Program-made: the position numbers and the translations under genes
Shown: in pieces, positions 1 through 5,877 of the stretch
Layout: every line of letters starts with the position of its first letter
How positions within the stretch are numbered: the first letter of the stretch is position 1
Assembly (NCBI GenBank): GCA_024699205.1
Contig: JAILQA010000431.1
Span: 1 to 7,014 of the forward strand
DNA: 7,014 nt
DNA from: Treponema sp.
Lineage (GTDB): Bacteria > Spirochaetota > Spirochaetia > Treponematales > Treponemataceae
Reading direction: 5' to 3'
The notes under the pieces: model-generated
Told to the model about the DNA's origin: nothing
What the model saw: the letters and a program-made list of their open reading frames with translations, nothing else
Database searches by the model: none

Positions 1-2600
1 TTTACTTTTTCGCCGACATCAGAGAAAAGGTTTATTACACCGTCAGATTTTACTGACTGTTTAAGAAGCTCATTTATGCGCTCGTTGATTTCTTTAAGAG
101 AGAACTTCTTTCCTGTTGGATTATACAAAAGGCGCATTACAAGAACGCGGACAGACTCAAAGAAAGCAGCTTCTAGTCTCATGTGCTCTTTTACCATAGA
201 AGAACACAAAGAAAGAGCCTGCTTGAGCATAAGAGCTTCTTTGATGAATGACTGCTTCTGCACATCTTTATCTGGTGCAACAATAAAGTTTACAGCACCG
301 CTGATTGTCATACCACGCTGTAAGTCAGAGCCTTCGTAAAACGGCGTATAATCATAACCAAAGAAAAGGTCACGGCAGATTTCGAGCTTTTCCTGAAATT
401 TAGGATATGCCCGCTTTGCTACATCCATTTCGCCGTAATTCTGACGGTCGCGGACAGTGTAGTCGTTCATTGCCTGTTTAAGTGCGCTTGCAATTCCAAT
501 GTAATCAACTACAAGGCCGCCTTCTTTGTCTTTGAATACGCGGTTTACACGGGCAATTGCCTGCATAAGATTGTAGCTTTCCATCGGCTTGTAAACATAC
601 ATTGTTGCTAGGCTTGGAACATCAAAACCAGTAAGCCACATATCAACAACGATTGCAATTTTAAGAGGGCTATTATTGTCCTTAAATCTTGTTGCAAGTT
701 CCTGCTTGCGGTGTTTGTTGCCAATGATTGCACGCCATTCTTCCGGATCCTTGTTGCTTTCGGTCATTACAACGGCAATGCGGGCGTCATCACCTGGAAC
801 AGTTACGGTGGTTGTATTGGCAACGGAGTTTCCCGCGCCGCCTGTCGAAACCACCTTTGATGTTCCCGCCCAGCTCGGCCTCAATTCCAGAATACGATTA
901 AAAATCTTCATTGTAATAGAACGGTTATAGGCAACAATCATTGCCTTTCCAGTGTACAGATACTGGCGTTCGTTTTCGTAGTGATTCAAAATATCATCAA
1001 CAAGAGAGTTGATAGTTTCTTCATGGCCGAGAATTTCTTTCATCTTGCCAAGTTCGTGCTTACTCTTTTCGATTACTTCTTCATCAGCATTATTGGCAAG
1101 AGCGCTGTATTCTGCATCAATCTGTGCGAGAACTTTATCATCAAGTTTAAGTTTGATAACACGGCTTTCGTAATAAACAGGTCGGGTTGCGCCATCTTCA
1201 ACAGCCTGTGTCATATCATAAACATCTATATAGTCACCGAAAACTTCGATTGTGCTGCGGTCTTCACGGGAAATTGGTGTACCTGTAAAGCCTATGTAGC
1301 TTGCATTAGGAAGACTGTCACGAATTATGCGGGCGGTTCCGATTGTGCGGTGAGCTATAAGATTACCCTGTTCGTCGCGGCTGGTTTTGATTTTCTCTGT
1401 AAGCCCATACTGGCCGCGGTGTGCTTCATCAGCCATTACAATGATATTTTTTCGGTCGCTGAGCGGCTCATCACTTTCCTCAAATTTCTGCATCGTAGTA
1501 AAAATGATGCCGTTGGCTTTTCGTCCTTCAAGAAGCTGTTTCAAATGCTCACGGCTTTCTGCTTGAACAGGTTCCTGACGCAAGAAATCTTTACAATTAC
1601 AGAACTGAGTATAAAGCTGATTATCCAGATCATTGCGGTCTGTAATAACAACGATTGTCGGTGAATCAATTGCCTGCTGCAAAAGATGAGCATAGAAAAC
1701 CATAGAAAGCGATTTTCCGGAGCCCTGAGTGTGCCAGAAGACACCGATTTTTCCGTCGCCGCTTACCGCAAGCTTTGTTCGTTCCACAGCCTTACGAACC
1801 GCAAAATATTGATGATAGCCCGCAAGAATCTTATAAGAATTAATTCCGTCATTATTAAAGCAAATAAAGTTTTTGATAATATCCAGCAGGCGGTCTTTCT
1901 GGAAAATGCCTTCAAAGAAAGTTGTAAAATCCGCAAAGGACTTGGATTCCATGTTGCCGTCTTTTGTCTTCCATTCCATAAAGCGGTCTTCACCACTTGT
2001 TATGGTTCCCGCCTTACTTGTAAGCTGGTCGCTCATTACGCAGATACAGTTATAAATAAACATGGAAGGAATTTCCTGCATGTAATTGCGAATCTGAGTA
2101 TAAGCTTCACTTGCGTCAGTCTGTTCACGGCTTGGAGATTTTAATTCAAAAAGACAGACAGGAAGTCCGTTTAAGAAAAGAAGAATATCCGGACGTTTAT
2201 TTGAGTTTTCTATAAATGTCCATTGGTTTGCAACAATGTAAGAGTTTTTATCGTCAGGCTTTCCGGCATTTTCAAAGTCTGCAATGTAGATGATGTCAGA
2301 TTTGGTTTCGCCATTAAGATGATAACTTACCTCAATACCATTCTGAAGGTAGTCCATAAAAAGGGCATTTTTCTTTTTAAGTTCAGCGTTTTCAAAATTT
2401 CGGAGTTTAAGAAGAGCCTCGTCAATTGCGCCAGATGCAGCCTTTGGATTAAGCCGCCTGATAGAATCTTCAAGAACAGAATCATAAAGCGGAGAATACC
2501 AGTCGCGGTCAATGTCCGGTCCATAAACATGCTCCCATCCCATATTCTGGAACAGTTCAATCAAGGCATTTTCATAGGCTTCTTCATTGTAATCGGACAT
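1..2600 (-). CDS. hsdR: Type I restriction enzyme, R (restriction/translocase) subunit, 3' end cut by window edge
   Basis: HsdR cuts unmodified DNA after ATP-driven translocation, acting in a complex with HsdM and HsdS. The minus-strand frame is open from ATG at 2600 to the left edge, giving 866 codons. HsdR proteins are usually about 1000 residues, so roughly the last 100-200 are missing. Visible motifs, in order: an N-terminal PD-(D/E)xK nuclease with D138 and the E152-L-K154 triad; Walker A WHTQGSGKS at 289-297 (K296); the DEAH box at 391-394; FTGTP at 438-442; a motif V-like stretch VDMWLTGFD at 652-660; and motif VI QAIARVNR at 680-687. No frameshift was found. The start is supported by GAGGAA six bases upstream. 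It is separated by 243 bp from the PIN gene, so it probably has its own promoter, though none is convincing. hsdM and hsdS are not in the window; they may lie beyond either edge. The family call is certain; the specificity cannot be read. Confidence 0.97.
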   Translation of the reverse strand, partial: MSDYNEEAYENALIELFQNMGWEHVYGPDIDRDWYSPLYDSVLEDSIRRLNPKAASGAIDEALLKLRNFENAELKKKNALFMDYLQNGIEVSYHLNGETKSDIIYIADFENAGKPDDKNSYIVANQWTFIENSNKRPDILLFLNGLPVCLFELKSPSREQTDASEAYTQIRNYMQEIPSMFIYNCICVMSDQLTSKAGTITSGEDRFMEWKTKDGNMESKSFADFTTFFEGIFQKDRLLDIIKNFICFNNDGINSYKILAGYHQYFAVRKAVERTKLAVSGDGKIGVFWHTQGSGKSLSMVFYAHLLQQAIDSPTIVVITDRNDLDNQLYTQFCNCKDFLRQEPVQAESREHLKQLLEGRKANGIIFTTMQKFEESDEPLSDRKNIIVMADEAHRGQYGLTEKIKTSRDEQGNLIAHRTIGTARIIRDSLPNASYIGFTGTPISREDRSTIEVFGDYIDVYDMTQAVEDGATRPVYYESRVIKLKLDDKVLAQIDAEYSALANNADEEVIEKSKHELGKMKEILGHEETINSLVDDILNHYENERQYLYTGKAMIVAYNRSITMKIFNRILELRPSWAGTSKVVSTGGAGNSVANTTTVTVPGDDARIAVVMTESNKDPEEWRAIIGNKHRKQELATRFKDNNSPLKIAIVVDMWLTGFDVPSLATMYVYKPMESYNLMQAIARVNRVFKDKEGGLVVDYIGIASALKQAMNDYTVRDRQNYGEMDVAKRAYPKFQEKLEICRDLFFGYDYTPFYEGSDLQRGMTISGAVNFIVAPDKDVQKQSFIKEALMLKQALSLCSSMVKEHMRLEAAFFESVRVLVMRLLYNPTGKKFSLKEINERINELLKQSVKSDGVINLFSDVGEKV

Positions 2601-2843
2601 AAACAATTCCTCGCAAATAGTTATATTATTTTATCACGATTTATGGGAATTTGCATTTATTAATAGTAAAACTCGTTTCAACAAGATGACTTGTACGGTT
2701 GAAACGAACTAAAATGCATTTTTAATGATTTGGTTCGATACAACCGTAAAGATTTATGATTCTTTAGATTTTTTTTCGATACATCGAAAAGGATTATGAA
2801 ATTTTAGGAGTTTTTCGGTATGGCGAAAAGTTCATTACACTAA
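2601..2843. other. Intergenic region with a cluster of small hairpins
   Basis: AT-rich, no plausible gene on either strand. It holds a series of short inverted repeats: CGTTTCAAC/GTTGAAACG (2674-2682 and 2698-2706), with a nested ACAAG/CTTGT (2681-2685 and 2690-2694); GGTT/AACC (2732-2735 and 2742-2745); TTTTCGA/TCGAAAA with a 4-base loop (2773-2779 and 2784-2790); and TTTTCG/CGAAAA with a 6-base loop (2812-2817 and 2824-2829). TACGGTTG at 2694-2701 is also the exact reverse complement of CAACCGTA at 2741-2748, so the first two elements could pair with each other instead. In the direction of transcription this DNA is the 3' flank of the PIN gene and the 5' flank of hsdR. None of the hairpins is GC-rich and followed by a T run, so they are not classical terminators. 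Confidence 0.7.
2607..2612 (-). promoter_or_regulatory. Ribosome binding site of hsdR
   Basis: GAGGAA on the minus strand, with six bases (TTGTTT) to the ATG at 2600. It supports this start for hsdR. A TAATAT that could be a -10 box lies just upstream at 2623-2628, but no acceptable -35 is found at 16-18 bp from it. Confidence 0.75.
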
Positions 2844-2853
2844 TTATGAACTT
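2828..2853 (-). terminator. Weak stem-loop over the PIN gene stop codon
   Basis: AAGTTCAT at 2828-2835 and ATGAACTT at 2846-2853 form a perfect 8-bp inverted repeat around a 10-base loop that contains the TAA stop of the PIN gene. On the minus strand the stem runs into TTTTCGCC, a very short T run. The stem has only two G-C pairs, so it is at best a weak terminator and may instead protect the 3' end of the mRNA. Confidence 0.25.
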
Positions 2854-3359
2854 CTCCACTTCAAAATCCGCTTTTCGCATTCACCTTTAGGTAACCGCAT
2901 ATTAATTTGCAACAATTCTTCCAGTAAATCAGCGGATTCAGAGGGTTCTAGAATTCCATATTCAACAAGATTATCAAAAATATATAGAATTCCAGAAACC
3001 TTAACATTGTCAGCCTCAGCAGATTTTCGAAGTTTTCCATCACCGGTTAAAAGTCTGCCACCTGTCTTCTTTGCATAGTACCAAACAGAACAGTCTGTAA
3101 GAGAAGCATTGTTGTCGTTATTTTCAAATACTTCATTGATATTCATTAATTCTTCAAAATCAAATGAAGCAACTTCAAATTGTCCAGTTTTAGTAAATCT
3201 ATCTAAAGCCTTAATCTGTTGAGGTTGAATAATTTCACTTATGACAAAATCTGTAGTAGAAAAATCACAGGGCAAAGAGAAAAAAGCTTCCAGTAAATCT
3301 ACAGAAATCAAATCAAGAAGAATATTTGTATCGCTGATAACAAGTTTTTCCTTTATCAT
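2844..3359 (-). CDS. PIN-domain protein, probable ribonuclease (toxin-like)
   Basis: 171 residues with the layout of a PIN-domain nuclease, a fold that cuts RNA with Mg2+ or Mn2+ and is the toxin in VapBC and many related systems. The acidic quartet is readable: D10 in VISDTN at the N-terminus, E42 in VISEI, D89 in SLTDCSVW, and D107 in LLTGDG. No signal peptide or membrane segment. The start at 3359 is fixed by an ATGA overlap with the stop of the upstream Xre-ImmA gene, so the two are translationally coupled and share the promoter at 4463-4427. At 171 residues it is longer than a typical VapC (about 130); the extra sequence is a C-terminal tail from about residue 125, rich in E and L, that could contact the partner. 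Inference: this is the effector, and the upstream protein controls it. The fold call is firm; toxicity and target are unknown. Confidence 0.87.
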   Translation of the reverse strand: MIKEKLVISDTNILLDLISVDLLEAFFSLPCDFSTTDFVISEIIQPQQIKALDRFTKTGQFEVASFDFEELMNINEVFENNDNNASLTDCSVWYYAKKTGGRLLTGDGKLRKSAEADNVKVSGILYIFDNLVEYGILEPSESADLLEELLQINMRLPKGECEKRILKWRSS

Positions 3360-4414
3360 ACAAGAGCGAGATCTCCACGAACCTGCTCAAGTGACTGATG
3401 AAGGAGAGAAGCGGCCTTTGAAGTAGTAATCAGTTCATTGCTTAATGCATTATAAACCAGACGGACAAAGCGGTTTGATTCTTCGGGCGGATAAAGGGAA
3501 GTTTCCATGCGCTTTTTGAATTCCGGAATTCTGTTCTTTTGAATACAGTAAGTTTTATGTCGCTGTTCAGAAATGATTCCGCTTTCTTTTGCCTTATACA
3601 TCAAGGCATCGCAGGAAATACCGTATTGCATCTGGATGGCACGGAGCTCCTGATAAGAAATATCATGCCGGCTGCTGCCAAACATATTCTTAAAAACGGA
3701 TTCCAGAATAAGCATTTCATTTGAAAAAAGACTGCACAGATTTTCTTCATTTTTTTCTTCTACACTTTCATCAAATGGAAGAATAATATGCCCCAATTCG
3801 TGAAGGGCAGTAAATCGTTTTCTTTCAGATGGGAAATTCTTATTCAAAACAATTACAGGATATTTATCATTGACCATAGAACTTAAGCCATCGAAAGAAT
3901 CTGGAGCATCAATTTCCATTACTTTAATCCCATGTTCTTCCAGTAAATCAATAACGTTTACTATTCCGTCATTACCAATCTTCCATAATTCGCGTAAATC
4001 AAAAGCCGCTTTTTTTACCTGAACAGAAGTTGAAATTTTGTCCTTAAAAGGTGAATTAAAAATTACCGCAGCATTGCAGATTTCTTCGATAGTAATATAA
4101 CGTTCAACAAGGTCAGAAATATTTTCCTTAATGCTCTTTTCCTGCTTAGCACCAAGCTTACTTTTAATCTTGCGGAATTTTACAGAATCAATACGAACAG
4201 TAAAAGGCTTAAAAAAATAATCTACCGGTTGTTCCAGTGCTTTAGAAAGAGAAATAATGACTGAACTGTTAGGGCTAAGCTGGCATTTTTCGTATTTAGA
4301 AATGGCCATCTTAGAAAGACTGTTTCCCATAGCAGAAACCAGTTCATCCATAGAATAACCTTTCATCACACGAGCATTCTTGAGCCGCTGTGCAAAAATT
4401 TCATTCTGAGTCAT
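3356..4414 (-). CDS. Xre-family HTH regulator fused to ImmA/IrrE zinc metallopeptidase domain
   Basis: 352 residues. Residues about 6-67 form an Xre/Cro-type helix-turn-helix (from RLKNARVMKGYSMDELVSAM to LSKALEQPVDYFF). A central ImmA/IrrE (peptidase M78, formerly DUF955) domain carries the zinc motif H205-E206-L207-G208-H209 within RFTALHELGHIILPF. E224 fits the usual third ligand in the helix that follows. The C-terminal 100 residues have no motif I recognise. In known relatives (ImmA cleaving ImmR, IrrE cleaving DdrO) the peptidase destroys an Xre repressor after a damage signal; here both are on one chain, so self-cleavage or cleavage of a partner is possible but not shown. The start is set by AAGGAG six bases upstream. 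It overlaps the PIN gene by four bases, suggesting a regulator/antitoxin and toxin pair. An inverted repeat over its own promoter suggests autoregulation. Domain calls are firm; the role is inferred. Confidence 0.9.
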   Translation of the reverse strand: MTQNEIFAQRLKNARVMKGYSMDELVSAMGNSLSKMAISKYEKCQLSPNSSVIISLSKALEQPVDYFFKPFTVRIDSVKFRKIKSKLGAKQEKSIKENISDLVERYITIEEICNAAVIFNSPFKDKISTSVQVKKAAFDLRELWKIGNDGIVNVIDLLEEHGIKVMEIDAPDSFDGLSSMVNDKYPVIVLNKNFPSERKRFTALHELGHIILPFDESVEEKNEENLCSLFSNEMLILESVFKNMFGSSRHDISYQELRAIQMQYGISCDALMYKAKESGIISEQRHKTYCIQKNRIPEFKKRMETSLYPPEESNRFVRLVYNALSNELITTSKAASLLHQSLEQVRGDLALV

Positions 4415-4420
4415 AGAGAT

Positions 4421-4426
4421 CTCCTT
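4421..4426 (-). promoter_or_regulatory. Ribosome binding site of the Xre-ImmA gene
   Basis: AAGGAG on the minus strand with a 6-base spacer (ATCTCT) to ATG at 4414. It fixes the start. It lies at or right next to the predicted transcription start, so the leader is unusually short. Confidence 0.85.
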
Positions 4427-4463
4427 GTTTACAAATATAGTATTAAAAAGGTAATTTGTAAAC
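4427..4463 (-). promoter_or_regulatory. Promoter of the Xre-ImmA/PIN operon overlapped by an inverted-repeat operator
   Basis: On the minus strand a -35 TTTACA (4462-4457) and a -10 TATATT (4439-4434) are separated by exactly 17 bp, close to the sigma-70 consensus. A perfect 10-bp inverted repeat, GTTTACAAAT / ATTTGTAAAC (4427-4436 and 4454-4463, 17-bp spacer), covers the -35 in one arm and half of the -10 in the other. A repressor bound to these arms would block RNA polymerase, and the Xre domain encoded directly downstream is the obvious candidate. Transcription would start near 4427, giving a leader of only about 12 bases. Confidence 0.75.
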
Positions 4464-4475
4464 TAAGAGAACGCA

Positions 4476-4530
4476 TTATTTTACTTTTAAGCCGGAAAGT
4501 AAAATAAGAAGGATTGTTATTTTACTTTTA
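4476..4530. repeat. Three copies of TTATTTTACTTT, two direct and one inverted
   Basis: TTATTTTACTTT occurs at 4476-4487 and 4517-4528 on the plus strand and as its exact reverse complement AAAGTAAAATAA at 4496-4507. The two direct copies match over 14 bases (through TTA) and start 41 bp apart. The first direct and the inverted copy form a perfect 12-bp inverted repeat around TAAGCCGG. The array lies just upstream of the Xre-ImmA promoter, so it could be an activator or upstream binding site, or an AT-rich UP-like element. The core sequence differs from the promoter operator. Confidence 0.6.
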
Positions 4531-4676
4531 AAGGAAAAAATAAAAATAAAGATTGGTTGGGAAAAAGCTTGAAATTCAGAAGAATTTTATCGAATTTATA
4601 ATCTTTTTGCGTTGATTTTGCATAATTTGTGCAAAATGATTGCTACTTCTAGAGGCTCAAACGCCGTCCGCGATTC
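4531..4676. other. AT-rich remainder of the rhuM to Xre intergenic region
   Basis: No gene is seen. ATTTTGCA / TGCAAAAT at 4615-4622 and 4630-4637 make an 8-bp stem with a 7-base loop about 40 bp past the rhuM stop, but no T run follows on the minus strand, so termination is doubtful. A smaller AAATTC/GAATTT stem lies at 4572-4587. The 20 or so bases next to the rhuM stop are noticeably richer in GC than the rest. Confidence 0.5.
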
Positions 4677-5678
4677 TTACTTTTTCCCCTCAATTCTCTT
4701 CAATTCTTTAAGAGTTTCGATATATGCCTTTTCAGCAGAAGAAAGAGTTTTTACCTGATACTTTCTATATTCACCTTCGGCTTTTTCCATGGCTTTTTTG
4801 TGGCTGATTTTTCCGGCGCCTTCCAGAACTTCTTCTCCAACAGACTTAATTGTACGGTCAAGCTGTTCAACATAATCGCTCATGTGCATAATATTGTGAT
4901 TTTCAGCCTGATATTCTGCCATATCAAAAAATGCCGAAACAAGTGCGTTCAGTTTTTTAAGTTCCTTTTCTGAAAGATAATTCTTTGCAATCCGAACATC
5001 TTCCAAAGTAACATCCGCACCCTTAAAGGAAGTAAGCCCCATAAAATCCTTTTCACTGTCTGCCCGGTCGTAAATGATTTCAGCAGCAGTCTGGCGGTTT
5101 ACAGCATAGTGCAGCTTATTCTGAACCATCTTAAAAAACGCAATCGACTCAGAAGACTTAGGATTATAATCCGCACTTGTTGCATACAAATCCAGAACCT
5201 GACGATACATAACTTTTTCCGAAGAACGAATATCGCGGATACGCGCCAAAAGCTCTTTCCAATAGTCACCGCCGCCAGCTTCCTTAAGCCGCTCGTCGTC
5301 CATCGTAAATCCTTTTCGAATATATTCATTCAGCCGCTTAGTCGCCCACTGACGGAATTGCGTTGCAATCTTGGATTTAATACGGTAGCCAAGGGAAATA
5401 ATCATGTCGAGGTTGTAAAAATCCACTTCACGCTCAACCTGACGGCTTCCTTCGTTTTGAACTGTTCGGAATTTCCGAACAGTTGCCTCTTTTGAAAGTT
5501 CCTCTTCCTCAAAAATATGCTTTATGTGTTCGCTTACATTTGCCTTGCTTGAACCATACAAGTCCACAAGCTGAGCCTGCGTAAGCCAGACCGTCTCGCC
5601 TTCAAAACGAACATCAACAGAAATCTTTTCGTCAGCAGTCTTAAAAATCACGATTTCACTTTTATTATCTGTTGGCAT
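4677..5678 (-). CDS. rhuM: RhuM family protein (virulence RhuM, PF13310-type)
   Basis: 333 residues, the usual length for this family. The N-terminal half has the family layout: a strand-rich opening (IVIFKTADEKISVDVRFEGE), then TVWLTQAQLVDLYGSSKANV and SEHIKHIF, which look like a DNA-binding helical segment, then an ATVRKFRTV segment and EREVDFYNLDMIISLGYRI leading to FRQWATKRLNEYIRKGF. The C-terminal half is helical and rich in charged residues, with a KELKRIEGKK tail. RhuM was named from a Salmonella pathogenicity island and its biochemical function is not established; homologues often sit inside type I restriction loci or other islands, as here. The start is well supported by GAGGAGGT six bases upstream. 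It is separated from both neighbours by about 200-260 bp, so it may be its own transcription unit. A 25-base near-perfect palindrome lies inside it at 5460-5484. Family call firm, function unknown. Confidence 0.92.
   Translation of the reverse strand: MPTDNKSEIVIFKTADEKISVDVRFEGETVWLTQAQLVDLYGSSKANVSEHIKHIFEEEELSKEATVRKFRTVQNEGSRQVEREVDFYNLDMIISLGYRIKSKIATQFRQWATKRLNEYIRKGFTMDDERLKEAGGGDYWKELLARIRDIRSSEKVMYRQVLDLYATSADYNPKSSESIAFFKMVQNKLHYAVNRQTAAEIIYDRADSEKDFMGLTSFKGADVTLEDVRIAKNYLSEKELKKLNALVSAFFDMAEYQAENHNIMHMSDYVEQLDRTIKSVGEEVLEGAGKISHKKAMEKAEGEYRKYQVKTLSSAEKAYIETLKELKRIEGKK
5460..5484. repeat. Palindrome inside rhuM, 12-bp arms around one base
   Basis: AACTGTTCGGAA (5460-5471) and TTCCGAACAGTT (5473-5484) are exact reverse complements around a single T. 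The stretch encodes the TVRKFRTV segment of the RhuM protein, and this near-symmetric peptide partly explains the symmetry. It could nevertheless be a protein-binding site or fold in single-stranded form. Confidence 0.7.
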
Positions 5679-5684
5679 TGTCGT

Positions 5685-5692
5685 ACCTCCTC
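5685..5692 (-). promoter_or_regulatory. Ribosome binding site of rhuM
   Basis: GAGGAGGT, nearly perfect against the 16S rRNA tail, with six bases to the ATG at 5678. The minus-strand CCTCCT at 5710-5705 can pair with its AGGAGG (5691-5686) across a 13-base loop, so the site could be masked by the upstream leader. Confidence 0.9.
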
Positions 5693-5693
5693 G

Positions 5694-5868
5694 TATTTAT
5701 AAGAAGGAGGGGAAAGACTTCCCCTCGCTTCCAAGCCAAGTCGCTCCACGAATCGCCCCTGCAAGCAGTGCCGATTCTCTCCGCTTTATTGGCTTGTCCG
5801 CTACCCCTTCGCCTAGGGGAACGGCCCCTAAAACCCGGTAGATTGCAGGTGGACAAGACAGCTCAATA
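5694..5868 (-). other. GC-rich structured non-coding element upstream of rhuM (candidate dispersed repeat or leader RNA)
   Basis: This stretch stands out in composition: a hand count of one 60-base line (5761-5820) gives 58% GC, against 25% for 6181-6240 in the next gene. It contains many complementary blocks: GAGGGGAA/TTCCCCTC with a 4-base loop (5707-5714, 5719-5726); CAAGCCAA/TTGGCTTG (5732-5739, 5789-5796) enclosing GAATCG/CGATTC (5750-5755, 5772-5777) and CTGC/GCAG (5759-5762, 5765-5768); CTTGTCC/GGACAAG (5793-5799, 5851-5857) enclosing CTACC/GGTAG (5801-5805, 5837-5841); and a central AGGGG (5815-5819) able to pair with CCCCT on either side (5804-5808 or 5825-5829). Several pairings exclude each other. 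Open frames exist here on both strands, but they look like by-products of GC content. Structure is seen directly; whether it is a mobile repeat, a riboregulator or both is open. Confidence 0.6.
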
Positions 5869-5877
5869 AACATCAAA

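Noticed and set aside
981..1664. Long plus-strand open frame (227 codons), and similar ones at 1686-2144 and 2223-2663
   Set aside because: They lie antisense to hsdR, whose minus-strand frame shows an unbroken set of helicase and nuclease motifs. The plus-strand products have no recognisable domain.
2731..2748. tRNA-like T-arm (GGTTCGA followed by AACC)
   Set aside because: The stem is only 4 bp, and no acceptor, anticodon or D arm can be placed around it.
2670..2853. CRISPR array
   Set aside because: The repeated units are short, differ in sequence and are themselves palindromic; there is no constant repeat with unique spacers of fixed length.
5695..5700. TATAAA as a -10 box for rhuM
   Set aside because: The hexamer about 17 bp upstream is GGGAAG, unlike a -35, and transcription from here would start inside or after the ribosome binding site.
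5701..5726. Intrinsic terminator of the ATPase/DUF4435 operon
   Set aside because: The 8-bp hairpin is GC-rich, but on the minus strand it is followed by CTTCTTAT rather than a clean T run, and it sits just before the rhuM ribosome binding site.
5694..5868. Integron attC recombination site
   Set aside because: The nested stems recall attC, but I cannot find the terminal RYYYAAC and GTTRRRY core pair in the right places, and no integrase is visible.
5665..5869. Overlapping open frames on both strands in the GC-rich element
   Set aside because: They overlap the rhuM start and its ribosome binding site, encode arginine- and proline-rich peptides without a known domain, and lie in DNA dominated by inverted repeats.
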